From Kineococcus sp. TRM81007 (GTDB taxonomy: Bacteria; Actinomycetota; Actinomycetes; Actinomycetales; Kineococcaceae), in contig NZ_JALBVB010000034.1 in NCBI RefSeq assembly GCF_022669155.1, positions 55,682 to 119,681 on the forward strand: a stretch of 64,000 nt of DNA. Direction: 5' to 3'. A program made the position numbers and the translations under genes. This document shows positions 8,230-16,327 of the stretch, one piece after another (within the stretch, counting starts at the first letter, position 1; each line of letters opens with the position of its first letter). Under the pieces are notes generated by a model. It worked only from the letters and a program-made list of their open reading frames with translations, had not been told where the DNA came from and did no database searches.

Positions 8230-9315
8230 GTGCGCACCGTCGGGGTGGAGGAGGAGTACCTGCTGGCCGACCCCGTCGACGGCACGGCGCGCCCGGACGC
8301 CCCGCGGGTGCTGCAGGTGCTGGCTCCCGGGCACGGCGAGAGCGAGCTGCACCGCGAGCAGGTCGAGACCGGCAGCACACCGCACACCTCGCTGGCGGCG
8401 CTGCGCACCGACCTGCTGGGGCGGCGCCGCGAACTGGCCGCCGCGGCCCGCGACAGCGGCAGCGCGCTGCTGGCGCTGGGCACCCACCCGGTCGGCGGTG
8501 AGCCGACCCTGTCGCCCGGGCCCCGCTACGAGCGGCTGCGCGAGCGCTTCGGGCTCCTCTCCCGCGAGCAGCTGACCTGCGGCTGCCACGTGCACGTGGG
8601 CGTCACCGACCGCGACGAGGGTGCGGTGGTGCTGGACCGGCTGCGGCCGTGGGCGCCGGTGCTGCTGGCCCTGAGCGGCAACTCCCCGTACTGGCAGGGC
8701 GTGGACACCGGCCACGCCAGCTACCGCTCCCGGGTCTGGGACCGCTGGCCCACCGCCGGCCCCGGTTCCGCGGTCGGCGACGCCGCCGGCTACGACGCCC
8801 TGGTGCGCCGGGTGCTCGCCACCGGGGTGCCGCTGGACCCGGGGATGGTCTACTTCGACGTCCGCCTCTCGGCGCGCTACCCCACGGTGGAGGTGCGGGT
8901 GGCCGACGTGTGCCTGCGCGTGGACGACGCCGTGCTCCTGGCCGCCCTGGTGCGCGCCCTGGCGGACACGGCGGTCGCCGAGCACCGCGCCGGCCGGCCG
9001 GTCCCGGACGTGGGCGTGGAGGTGCTGCGGCTGGCGTCGTGGCGCGCCGCGCGCGACGGCGTGGACGGCGAGCTGGTGCACCCGCTGACGGGCACGCCGC
9101 GGCCGGCCGGGCAGGTCGTCGCCGACCTGCTCGAGCACGTCGCGCCCGCCCTGGCCCGCAACGGCGACGAGGACGCGGTCCGCGCGGGCGCTGCCGCGGT
9201 CCTCCAGCGCGGCACCGGTGCGCGCTGGCAGCGCGCCGCCGTCGCCGCCGGCGGTGTGCCGTCGATGCTGCGCGGCGCGGCGCGGCTGACGCTGGACCGG
9301 GCGGGGGAGGGCTGA
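8230..9315 (+). CDS. carboxylate-amine ligase, YbdK/GCS2 family
   Basis: A 361-residue ATP-grasp-like glutamate-cysteine ligase type 2 protein, close to the family's usual ~370. Hallmarks: 'VGVEEEYLL' at the N-terminus (metal-binding Glu cluster), 'LTCGCHVHVGV' (His pair) near residue 117, 'YFDVRLSARYPTVEVRVADV' near 218-237. YbdK homologues have weak gamma-glutamylcysteine ligase activity. In an organism that makes mycothiol this is probably not a glutathione enzyme, so the true amine acceptor is unknown. GTG 8230 was chosen because GGGGAGGGA lies 5-6 bases upstream. GTG codons at 8206 and 8215 are in frame. Confidence 0.85.
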   Translation: MRTVGVEEEYLLADPVDGTARPDAPRVLQVLAPGHGESELHREQVETGSTPHTSLAALRTDLLGRRRELAAAARDSGSALLALGTHPVGGEPTLSPGPRYERLRERFGLLSREQLTCGCHVHVGVTDRDEGAVVLDRLRPWAPVLLALSGNSPYWQGVDTGHASYRSRVWDRWPTAGPGSAVGDAAGYDALVRRVLATGVPLDPGMVYFDVRLSARYPTVEVRVADVCLRVDDAVLLAALVRALADTAVAEHRAGRPVPDVGVEVLRLASWRAARDGVDGELVHPLTGTPRPAGQVVADLLEHVAPALARNGDEDAVRAGAAAVLQRGTGARWQRAAVAAGGVPSMLRGAARLTLDRAGEG

Positions 9316-9471
9316 GGGCCGCACCGGGCTCGGCGCCGACCCGGGACGGCCCCGCGCGCCTGCACGTGCGCCCCCGACCGGGGGCGGCGGCCCCGGCGGT
9401 GAGCCGGGGCGGGCCCGCCGCCGGGATCGGTAGTGTCGCCGGGGACCGGGGTGGCTGAGGGGGCGACGGCG

Positions 9472-9964
9472 ATGGCGCGACGACAGCGACCACAGCGAGG
9501 GCTGCGGGGTCTGCTGGTCGTGCCCGCGGCCCTGGTCGCGAGCGGGTGCGCCGCCCCTTCGCCGCAGGAGCTGGTCCCCGCCCTCGACGCCCCGCCGAGC
9601 ACGCGGGACGCGCTGCCCACCATCGAGGGCGAGGTGCTGTTCGAGGGGGCGGTCGCCGACTCGGCCCGCTACCTCGGGCAGACGGACACGGCCCGGTACT
9701 GGGTGGCGCTCGACGAGCACGAGCAGGTCTGCATCGTCCAGGCGCTGCGAGCGGACGCCGAGGACCCCCCCGGCGGTGGGGGCGTCCTGCGCACCGGTGG
9801 AGCGCTTCGCCGAGGCCGGTGTGTGGGCGCGGACCAGCACTCCGAGCGCATCGGCCACGGGGCTCGTCCTGCCCACCGGCTTCGACCTCGCCGACGCCGA
9901 GCCGGAGGAGGACTGGGTCCTGGTCGGCGAGAACCTGGCTGCTCCGGCCGGTGAGGTCGGCTAG
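9472..9964 (+). pseudogene. lipoprotein of unknown function, frameshifted at a C7 tract
   Basis: ATG 9472 begins a lipoprotein signal: Arg-rich start, hydrophobic stretch, lipobox 'LVASGCAAP'. The reading is coherent to about residue 98 ('WVALDEHEQVCIVQAL'). Then coherent sequence jumps one base forward at a run of seven C (9765-9771) and continues as 'SCAPVERFAEAGVW' and 'ATGLVLPTGFD', ending at TAG 9964. Removing one C would give an intact ~163-residue lipoprotein. Without it the first frame ends at 9954 in an Arg-rich tail. No known domain recognised. Either a sequencing/assembly error, a decayed gene, or slippage-controlled expression. Confidence 0.6.
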
Positions 9965-10053
9965 CGGGACAGCCGGCGGGGAGCAGGGGCACGGCCCCGG
10001 GCGGGTGCCGCCCGGGTCGAAGCGGCTCGTGCCTGTCGAGGGCCGGCAGGAAC

Positions 10054-10515
10054 TCACCGGACCTGGCCGGTGGTGCCGGCGGTGAGGAGCAGGGAGGAGA
10101 TGAGGAAGGCCCACGAGCGGATGCCCTGGTAGGCCTCCCAGCGTCGGCGCACGGCGCGCCAGTGGTCCGGGGACGCGGCGGGGTCCCAGCCGGCGGTGCG
10201 GCTGTTGATCCCCACGTTGACGGCGACGGTGGTGGCCAGTCCGAACGCCCAGGCGCCGACCGCGCCGGCACGCAGGGCGGTGGGCGCGGCCCCCGCGGTG
10301 GTGGCCCACGCGATCACCAGCAGCAGTGAGACGGTCATGAGCACCGGCATCACGCGTCCGAAGGTGCGGATCAGTCCCTGCTCGACGGTGATGTGGGCGC
10401 GGACCTCCAGGCGCCGCAGGACCGGGTGGACGAAGGCGTAGGAACCGAACTCCGCGCAGGCGGTGAACCCCGTGACGGCCACAGCGGTGAACGCGAGCAG
10501 CTGAGCGCCGCTCAC
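10054..10515 (-). CDS. DUF1772 membrane protein
   Basis: A 153-residue membrane protein with four predicted helices (about 5-27, 53-72, 80-100, 128-148). It has a conserved 'ACAEFGSYAFVHPVLRRL' segment and 'GVGINSRTAGWD'-like segment ('NVGINSRTAGWDPA'), as in the DUF1772/anthrone-oxygenase-like family. Its GTG start overlaps the stop of the upstream deazaflavin-type oxidoreductase (GTGA), so the two form an operon divergent from a TetR gene. A role in redox modification of a small molecule is plausible from this context only. Confidence 0.75.
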   Translation of the reverse strand: MSGAQLLAFTAVAVTGFTACAEFGSYAFVHPVLRRLEVRAHITVEQGLIRTFGRVMPVLMTVSLLLVIAWATTAGAAPTALRAGAVGAWAFGLATTVAVNVGINSRTAGWDPAASPDHWRAVRRRWEAYQGIRSWAFLISSLLLTAGTTGQVR

Positions 10516-10955
10516 CACCGGGGACCCAGGGTGATGACGATGCTGCGGCTTCCGCCGCTGGTGACCGCGCGCAGCAGCTCCTCGCGGGGCACCACCCCGC
10601 CGCGCCTGGACAGGCCCGCGGGGCGCGCGCGGCCCGGGACGGCGCGCACCAGGGTCGCCAGTGCGTCGGCGGCTTCGCCGGCGTCCTCGACGAGGCGCGC
10701 GGAGCCGGTGCGGTCGTCGCCGCGCAGGCGAACCCGGACGGCCGGCTGTTCGCGGAGGTTGCGCCACCACGGGGAATCGGTGGAGACCAGGACGCGGGAA
10801 CCGTGGCGCACGTAGGCGACGGGGGTGCGGTGGTGCCGGCCCGTTCGCCGGCCGGTGAACTCCAGCAGGGTGCAGCGCCGGCGCACGACCCGGTGCGCCG
10901 GCGAAGCGAGCAGGAGGGACGGGGCGGCGTTGAGCAGCCGGGAGGTGCGGGACAC
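10512..10955 (-). CDS. deazaflavin-dependent nitroreductase family protein (Ddn-like)
   Basis: A 147-residue split-barrel protein with the Ddn-family hallmark 'LLEFTGRRTGRHHRTPVAYV' near residues 25-44, then 'WWRNLREQPAVRVRL'. Members bind coenzyme F420 (or heme/FMN in some branches). GTG start at 10955 preceded by GAGGGGG. Its TGA overlaps the DUF1772 start. Divergently transcribed from the TetR gene with 66 bases between starts, so it is the likely target of that repressor. Substrate unknown. Confidence 0.8.
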   Translation of the reverse strand: MSRTSRLLNAAPSLLLASPAHRVVRRRCTLLEFTGRRTGRHHRTPVAYVRHGSRVLVSTDSPWWRNLREQPAVRVRLRGDDRTGSARLVEDAGEAADALATLVRAVPGRARPAGLSRRGGVVPREELLRAVTSGGSRSIVITLGPRW

Positions 10956-10987
10956 GGGGGACCCCCTCGGGTTGGCATTGTCAACTT

Positions 10988-11001
10988 GTCGTCGAGACGA
11001 C
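10988..11001. promoter_or_regulatory. candidate TetR operator (14-bp inverted repeat)
   Basis: GTCGTC-GA-GACGAC is a perfect inverted repeat in the 66-base gap between the divergent Ddn-like and TetR starts. A second partial dyad (GTTG...CAAC, 10971-10985) lies beside it, and a minus-strand TTGACA (10984-10979) overlaps it. Position and symmetry suit autoregulation by the TetR protein. Confidence 0.5.
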
Positions 11002-11021
11002 CGTACCCAAAGATGTGAACG

Positions 11022-11603
11022 GTGACAACATCGGTGCAGCCCTACCACCACGGAAACCTGCGCGAGACCCTGCTGCGGGCTGCGGAGCGCATGATCGACG
11101 CCGACGCCTCACGGGGTTTCAGCCTGCGCGAGCTCGCCCGCGAGGCCGACGTCAGCCACGCGGCGCCCTACAAGCACTTCCGCGACCGGGGCGAGCTGGT
11201 CCTCGTCCTGGCCGAGCGGTGGATGGGCGAGTTCGTCGCCGAGCAGTCGGCGGCGGTCGGTTCCGGCGACGCGCGCCAGGACCTGCTGGCCCTGGGAGCG
11301 GCCTACGTCCGGTACGCCAGGACCCGTCCGTCCCGGTTCCTGACGATCTTCGACCCGGCGGTCGCCCGGCCCGGGAACCCGCCGACACCGGAGTTCGCCG
11401 AGCTGGTGCGCGTCCACTCCGCTCTGCTGCACGACACCGTGACCGCCGCGGTGCGGGCCGGAGTGGTCGGTGGGGCCGGGGCCCGTGCCGGTGCAGTCGC
11501 CGCCGCGCTGTGGTCCCAGGCGCACGGCCTGGCCACCCTCGCGCTGCTGGGCTACCTGCCCGGTGCCGACGCGGAAGCCGTGCTCGCCGCCCTGCTGCAC
11601 TGA
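11022..11603 (+). CDS. TetR family transcriptional regulator
   Basis: A 193-residue repressor. The N-terminal helix-turn-helix is 'GFSLRELAREADVSHAAPYKHF' (about residues 28-49), preceded by 'HHGNLRETLLRAA'. The C-terminal ligand domain is all-helical with the short 'WSQAHGLATLALLGYL' motif typical of the WHG-type TetR branch. Divergent from the Ddn-like/DUF1772 pair, with a candidate operator between them. Probably controls that operon and itself. Inducer unknown. Confidence 0.85.
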   Translation: MTTSVQPYHHGNLRETLLRAAERMIDADASRGFSLRELAREADVSHAAPYKHFRDRGELVLVLAERWMGEFVAEQSAAVGSGDARQDLLALGAAYVRYARTRPSRFLTIFDPAVARPGNPPTPEFAELVRVHSALLHDTVTAAVRAGVVGGAGARAGAVAAALWSQAHGLATLALLGYLPGADAEAVLAALLH

Positions 11604-11749
11604 CCCCCGCCAGGCCCCTGCCGCCGCACAGGTCACCGGTGATCAGCTGCCCCGCCCCGGCCGGGTGGCCGGACCGCCCTGGACCGGACTGCCGTGCGTG
11701 CTCACCACCCGGGAGCCGGCGCCGGGGGCAGCTCGCCACGGCGCGTCCG

Positions 11750-12760
11750 TCACCCGAGCAGCGCGTCCGCCAGGCGCGCGTCGGACTCCGCCTGCAGGTC
11801 CGCGTCGTGCACGGTGGTGGCGACCATGAGCTCACCGGCCCCGACCCGCCCCAGCAGGTCGCCGACCCGCCGGCGCACCTGGGCCTCGGTGCCGACGACG
11901 GTCTGCGCCAGGACCGCGTCCACCGTGCGGCGCTCGCGGGCCGTGAGGTCGGCCAGCCGGACGTCGCCGGGGGCCGGCAACGGCGGGAACTCCCCGCGGG
12001 TGCGGGAGACCGCCAGCGACCACGCCTGCGGCAGCAGCTCGCGCCGGGCCGCGGCCTCGTCGTCGGCCACGAGCACGTCGACCAGCACCGTCACGCGCGG
12101 GCCGCCGTGACCTCGGTCCACGAAGCGCTCCCGGTACTGCGCAAGGCGCCCCGGGTCGTCCAGCACCGGGCCGCCCACCACGACGGGCAGTCCCAGGTGC
12201 GCGGCGCTCACCAGGCCGGCACCGGTGGCCAGCACCGCGACCGGCGGCGCCGGCACCTGCGGGCGCACCGTCACCGCCGCGCGCCCGTGCAGCAGGTCCA
12301 GCAGTTCGGACAGCCGGGCGGTGAACTCCTCCGCGTCGGCACCGGGGGCGCGCAGCGCCGCCCGCACCGGGGCCGTGAAACCGGCCGAGCGGCCCACCCC
12401 GAGGTCGACGCGGCCCGGACGCAGGGCCTGCAGGACGGCGAACTGCTCGGCGACCACCAGCGGGACGTGGTTCGGCAGCATCACCCCGCCGGAGCCGATC
12501 CGCAGCGCCGAGGACGGCTCCAGCGCCGAGGCGACGGCGGCCAGCAGCACCGCCGGCGCCGGGCCGACGACACCGGGGACCCCGTGGTGCTCGGCCACCC
12601 AGAAGCGGTGGTACCCCAGCGCCTGCGCGCGCACCGCGCGAGCGACCGTCGCACGCACCGCGGCGGCGTCGTCGCCCGCACCCCCTCCGGGTGGGGCGGT
12701 GGCCCGGGTGCGGTCCAGCAGCGACAGGGCGGGCCGGTCAGGTGGGGTGGGTGCAGGCAT
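11750..12760 (-). CDS. LLM-class flavin-dependent monooxygenase (YhbW-like)
   Basis: A 336-residue TIM-barrel protein of the bacterial-luciferase family. The 'RFWVAEHHGVPGV' block near residues 52-64, 'LRIGSGGVMLPNHVPLVVAEQFA' near 86-108 and 'GRVDLGVGRSAGF' are standard. These proteins use FMNH2 or F420 to oxidise diverse substrates. No neighbouring flavin reductase is seen. The 145 bases separating it from the convergent TetR gene hold no feature beyond a short TCACCGGTGA palindrome. Confidence 0.85.
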   Translation of the reverse strand: MPAPTPPDRPALSLLDRTRATAPPGGGAGDDAAAVRATVARAVRAQALGYHRFWVAEHHGVPGVVGPAPAVLLAAVASALEPSSALRIGSGGVMLPNHVPLVVAEQFAVLQALRPGRVDLGVGRSAGFTAPVRAALRAPGADAEEFTARLSELLDLLHGRAAVTVRPQVPAPPVAVLATGAGLVSAAHLGLPVVVGGPVLDDPGRLAQYRERFVDRGHGGPRVTVLVDVLVADDEAAARRELLPQAWSLAVSRTRGEFPPLPAPGDVRLADLTARERRTVDAVLAQTVVGTEAQVRRRVGDLLGRVGAGELMVATTVHDADLQAESDARLADALLG

Positions 12761-12861
12761 GGTGCCGGGTGCAACACCCGGCCCGGGGCGCTGCGTCCCG
12801 CCCGGCCCCCTCGCCGTGCCGCCGCGCCGGCTGGTCGGTGCACCGGCACGGCGGCAGGATC

Positions 12862-13224
12862 GTGGCCGTGAGCTGGCACGCGGGGAACGCGGACGTCGAC
12901 GGCGCCGAGGACGGGGGCTGGCTGCTCGGGCACTTCAAGGCCGGGCGCGCACCGGAGCTGGCCAGCGCCGACGTGGAGGTGAAGTGGGCGCGCCTGGCCC
13001 CCGGCTCCCGCGACGACGAGTGGACGACGCCGGAGCCGCAGACGTCGCTGTGCGTGCTGGTCAGCGGCTCCCAGCGGATCAGGTTCCGCACCGGTGAGGT
13101 GGTGCTGCGGACGTCGGGGGACTACGTCGTCTGGTACCCGGGGGAGTCGCACACCTGGGAGTCCTCGCCCACGCAGGAGACGACCACGATCACGGTCCGG
13201 TGGCCGTCCAGCGTGCGGGAGTGA
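12862..13224 (+). CDS. cupin-fold protein, unknown function
   Basis: A 120-residue protein with a single small beta-barrel: 'VKWARLAPGSRDDEW' then 'TSLCVLVSGSQRIRFRTGEVVLRTSGDYVVW' (positions about 44-98) and 'GESHTWESS', matching cupin motif order. It has few metal-binding His residues (one in 'ESHTW'), so it is likely a binding or sensing protein rather than a dioxygenase. GTG 12862 lies just after a CAGGA. An alternative GTG is two codons later. No operon partner. Confidence 0.6.
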   Translation: MAVSWHAGNADVDGAEDGGWLLGHFKAGRAPELASADVEVKWARLAPGSRDDEWTTPEPQTSLCVLVSGSQRIRFRTGEVVLRTSGDYVVWYPGESHTWESSPTQETTTITVRWPSSVRE

Positions 13225-13283
13225 CTCCCGCTCCCACCGGCCCCGCAGCGGTCCCCGCTCCCGCCCCGTCCACAGGAGCGGCC

Positions 13284-13289
13284 TAGCCT
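13284..13289 (+). promoter_or_regulatory. -10-like TAGCCT for leaderless start at 13296
   Basis: TAGCCT ends 6 bases before the GTG of the ABC exporter gene. No Shine-Dalgarno is present. Confidence 0.5.
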
Positions 13290-13295
13290 GCGGGG

Positions 13296-15155
13296 GTGTC
13301 GATGGAGTCGGCCGCCAGGCAGTCCCTGTGGAGAGCCACCAGCGCGGAGCAGCAGCAGCGGCCCGTCTCGCGCGCCACCGTGCGCCGGGTCCTGGCCCTG
13401 GCGCGGGAGCGGCGCGCCCGCCTGGCCGTGTTCGTCGTCGGCAGCGTGCTCACCGCGGTGCTGGCGGTGGCCTCGCCGGTGCTGGCCGGGCGCGCCGTGG
13501 AAGCCGTCACCGCCGGCGACCGCCGCCTCGTGGTGGTGCTGGCGTCGCTCATCGCCCTGGTCGCCGTCGCCGAGGCCGGCCTGGGGCTGTGGGTGCGCTG
13601 GCTCTCGTCCACGCTGGGCGAGGACCTCATCCTCGACCTGCGCACCCGCGTGTTCGACCACGTGCAGCGCATGCCCGTGGCGTTCTTCAACCGCACCCGC
13701 ACCGGCGCCCTGGTCAGCCGCCTGAACAGCGACGTGCTCGGCGCGCAGCGGGCGTTCTCCGGCACCCTGTCCGGCGTCGTGGGCAACGCCGTGGCGGTGG
13801 TGCTCACGGCCGGGGTGATGCTCAGCACCTCCTGGCGCGTGACGGTGCTCGCCCTGCTGCTGCTGCCGGTGTTCCTGGTGCCCGCCCAGCGCATGGGCCG
13901 GCGGCTGGCGGCCCTGTCGCGCGACGCCGCGCAGTTGAACGCCGCCATGACCAACCAGTCCACGGAACGCTTCTCCGCCCCCGGCGCCACCCTGGTGAAG
14001 CTGTTCGGCCGCCCCGAGGACGAGTCGCGCGCCTTCGCGCTGGCCGCCCGGCGCGTGCGCGACATCGGGGTGCGCACCGCCGTGCTGAACGCCGTGTTCA
14101 TCACCGCCCTCACCCTCGCCTCGGCGCTCGCGCTGGCCCTCGTCTACGGCGTCGGTGGTCTCATCGCCGTCGGCGGGGGCCTGGACGCCGGCAGCATCGT
14201 CACCCTGGCCCTGCTGCTGACGCGCCTGTACGCACCGCTGACCGCGCTCGCCGGTGCACGGGTGGACGTGATGAGCGCCCTCGTCAGCTTCGAGCGGGTC
14301 TTCGAGGTGCTGGACCTGGTGCCGCTGGTGCGCGAGCCGGAGCGCCCGCGACCGGTGCCGGCGGGGCCGCTGACCGTGGAGTTCGACCACGTCGACTTCG
14401 CCTACCCGGCCGCCTCCGAGGTCTCCCTGGCCTCCCTGGAGGACGTCGCCGTCCTCGACGCGCGCGGCGGTGTCCCCGTCGTGCACGACGTGTCCTTCCG
14501 CATCGAGCCCGGCCAGGTCGTCGCCCTCGTCGGCTCCTCCGGGGCGGGCAAGTCCACGCTCGCGCAGCTGCTGGCGCGCCTGTACGACGTCACCGGCGGC
14601 GCGGTCCGCCTGGGCGGTGTGGACGTGCGCGAGGTCAGCGCCGCCTCGCTCCGGCAGGCCGTGGGCGTGGTCACCCAGGACGGGCACCTGTTCCACGAGA
14701 CGCTGCGCGCGAACCTGCAGCTGGCCCGGCCCGGTGCGCCCGACGCCGAGCTGCTGGAGGCGCTGGAGCGCGCCCGCCTCGGCGAGCTGGTCGCGTCGCT
14801 GCCGGAGGGCCTGGACACCGTGGTCGGCGAGCGCGGCTACCGCTTCTCCGGCGGGGAGCGCCAGCGCCTGACCATCGCCCGGCTGCTGCTGGCGCAACCG
14901 CGCGTCGTCGTCCTCGACGAGGCCACCGCCTCCCTGGACTCCGCCTCCGAGGCCGCCGTGCAGGCCGCCCTCGACGAGGCGCTGGCCGGCCGGACCGCCC
15001 TGGTCATCGCCCACCGGCTCTCCACCGTCCGCGGCGCCGACCAGATCCTCGTGCTCGAGCACGGCCGGGTCGTCGAGCGCGGCACCCACGCCGAGCTGGT
15101 CGCCCTGGGCGGGCGCTACGCGCACCTGCACGCCACCCAGTTCGCGCTGCCGTGA
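13296..15155 (+). CDS. ABC exporter, fused permease-ATPase (type IV half-transporter)
   Basis: A 619-residue half-transporter that should homodimerise. The transmembrane domain spans about residues 40-330 with six helices. The nucleotide-binding domain follows, with Walker A 'GSSGAGKST' near 414, the Q-loop 'VVTQDGHLF', the signature 'FSGGERQR' near 520, Walker B 'VVVLDEATASLD' near 537 and the H-loop 'IAHRLSTV'. All catalytic motifs are intact. An insert between the domain boundary and Walker A (about 368-390) is unusual but short. Substrate unknown. GTG start chosen for TAGCCT spacing. Confidence 0.9.
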   Translation: MSMESAARQSLWRATSAEQQQRPVSRATVRRVLALARERRARLAVFVVGSVLTAVLAVASPVLAGRAVEAVTAGDRRLVVVLASLIALVAVAEAGLGLWVRWLSSTLGEDLILDLRTRVFDHVQRMPVAFFNRTRTGALVSRLNSDVLGAQRAFSGTLSGVVGNAVAVVLTAGVMLSTSWRVTVLALLLLPVFLVPAQRMGRRLAALSRDAAQLNAAMTNQSTERFSAPGATLVKLFGRPEDESRAFALAARRVRDIGVRTAVLNAVFITALTLASALALALVYGVGGLIAVGGGLDAGSIVTLALLLTRLYAPLTALAGARVDVMSALVSFERVFEVLDLVPLVREPERPRPVPAGPLTVEFDHVDFAYPAASEVSLASLEDVAVLDARGGVPVVHDVSFRIEPGQVVALVGSSGAGKSTLAQLLARLYDVTGGAVRLGGVDVREVSAASLRQAVGVVTQDGHLFHETLRANLQLARPGAPDAELLEALERARLGELVASLPEGLDTVVGERGYRFSGGERQRLTIARLLLAQPRVVVLDEATASLDSASEAAVQAALDEALAGRTALVIAHRLSTVRGADQILVLEHGRVVERGTHAELVALGGRYAHLHATQFALP

Positions 15156-15283
15156 CCGTGCCGCGCACCCCACCGGCGCGCACCCCACCGGCGCGCACCC
15201 CACCGGCGCGGCGCGCCGACGAGGTGCGCCTGACCGGAGCGCTGCTGGCCCTGGCCGGCGCCGTCGGCGCGGTCACCGGCTGA
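15152..15283 (+). CDS. possible small protein coupled to the ABC exporter
   Basis: A 43-residue ORF whose GTG overlaps the exporter stop (GTGA). It encodes three in-frame RTPPA repeats and ends with a short hydrophobic stretch (LTGALLALAGAVGAVTG). The repeat unit is exactly 15 bases, so it preserves frame. That favours coding but proves nothing. No homologue is recognised. It could equally be untranslated repeat DNA. Confidence 0.3.
   Translation: MTVPRTPPARTPPARTPPARRADEVRLTGALLALAGAVGAVTG
15164..15208. repeat. three tandem copies of a 15-bp unit
   Basis: Unit CGCACCCCACCGGCG repeats perfectly at 15164, 15179 and 15194, just downstream of the ABC exporter. Confidence 0.85.
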
Positions 15284-15435
15284 GCCCTCACACCCCGCCC
15301 GGCCGCCGTGAGCGAGATGTGACGCGTCCGACACGCCGGGCTGACCGCGGTGAAACACGCACGCCCCACGCTGGCGCCCGAGCCCACCGCCGCGGACCGC
15401 CCGTCCGCGGCCCGCCGACCCCCGGAGCGAGCGCC

Positions 15436-16290
15436 GTGTCCTACGTGAGCCCCCCCGACTTCGTCACAAAGATGATCGACGCCGGGCAGTCCAAGGTCCT
15501 GATGTCGACGCGCGACACCCTGGTGCGCGCCTACATGGCCGGGGCGATCCTCGCACTGGCGGCCGCGTTCGCCGTCACCGTCACGGTGCAGACCGGCGAC
15601 GCCCTGGTCGGGGCGCTGCTGTTCCCCGTCGGCTTCTGCATCCTCTACCTGCTCGGCTTCGACCTGCTGACGGGCGTGTTCACGCTCGTGCCGCTGGCCC
15701 TGATCGACCGCCGCCCCGGGGTGACGTGGCGCTCGATGCTGCGCAACTGGGGCCTGGTCTTCACCGGCAACCTCGCCGGGGCGCTGACCGTGGCGCTGAT
15801 GATGTCGATCGTCGTCACCTTCGGCTTCGCGGTGGACCCCAACGAGGTCGGTCAGCGCCTGGGTGAGATCGGGGAGGACCGCACCGTCGGGTACGCCGAG
15901 TACGGGGCCGCCGGCATGCTCACGCTGTTCGTGCGCGGCGTGCTGTGCAACTGGATGGTCTCCACCGGCGTCGTCGGGGCGCTGATGTCCACCAGCGTCT
16001 CCGGCAAGGTCATCGCGATGTGGATGCCCATCATCGTGTTCTTCTACATGGGCTTCGAGCACTCGGTCGTCAACATGTTCCTGTTCCCGACGGGCCTGCT
16101 GCTGGGTGGTTCGTACTCGCTGGGCGACTACCTGGTGTGGAACGAGATCCCCACCGTCCTCGGCAACCTCGTCGGCGGTCTGACGTTCGTCGGCCTGGCC
16201 CTCTACACCACGCACGTGCGCACCGGGCGCCCGCGCACCGTGCCCGTCCAGGTCGGCGTGCGCGACGAGGTCCCGGCCCCCACCCGCTGA
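15436..16290 (+). CDS. formate/nitrite transporter family channel (FNT)
   Basis: A 284-residue membrane protein with six transmembrane helices and the FNT fold. 'ILYLLGFDLLTGVF' near residues 70-83 is the first signature, and 'NWMVSTGVVGALMSTSVSGKV' near 172-192 and 'FEHSVVNMFLFPTGLLLG' near 206-223 carry the second, including the central His of 'FEHSVVNM'. FNT channels pass small monovalent anions (formate, nitrite, HS-). The next gene is cyanase, so cyanate or its product bicarbonate/formate-like anions are plausible cargo (inference). GTG start 15436 with GGAG upstream. Confidence 0.9.
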   Translation: MSYVSPPDFVTKMIDAGQSKVLMSTRDTLVRAYMAGAILALAAAFAVTVTVQTGDALVGALLFPVGFCILYLLGFDLLTGVFTLVPLALIDRRPGVTWRSMLRNWGLVFTGNLAGALTVALMMSIVVTFGFAVDPNEVGQRLGEIGEDRTVGYAEYGAAGMLTLFVRGVLCNWMVSTGVVGALMSTSVSGKVIAMWMPIIVFFYMGFEHSVVNMFLFPTGLLLGGSYSLGDYLVWNEIPTVLGNLVGGLTFVGLALYTTHVRTGRPRTVPVQVGVRDEVPAPTR

Positions 16291-16327
16291 CGGCACCCGC
16301 CGCACCCGCAGACGACGGAGGAACACC

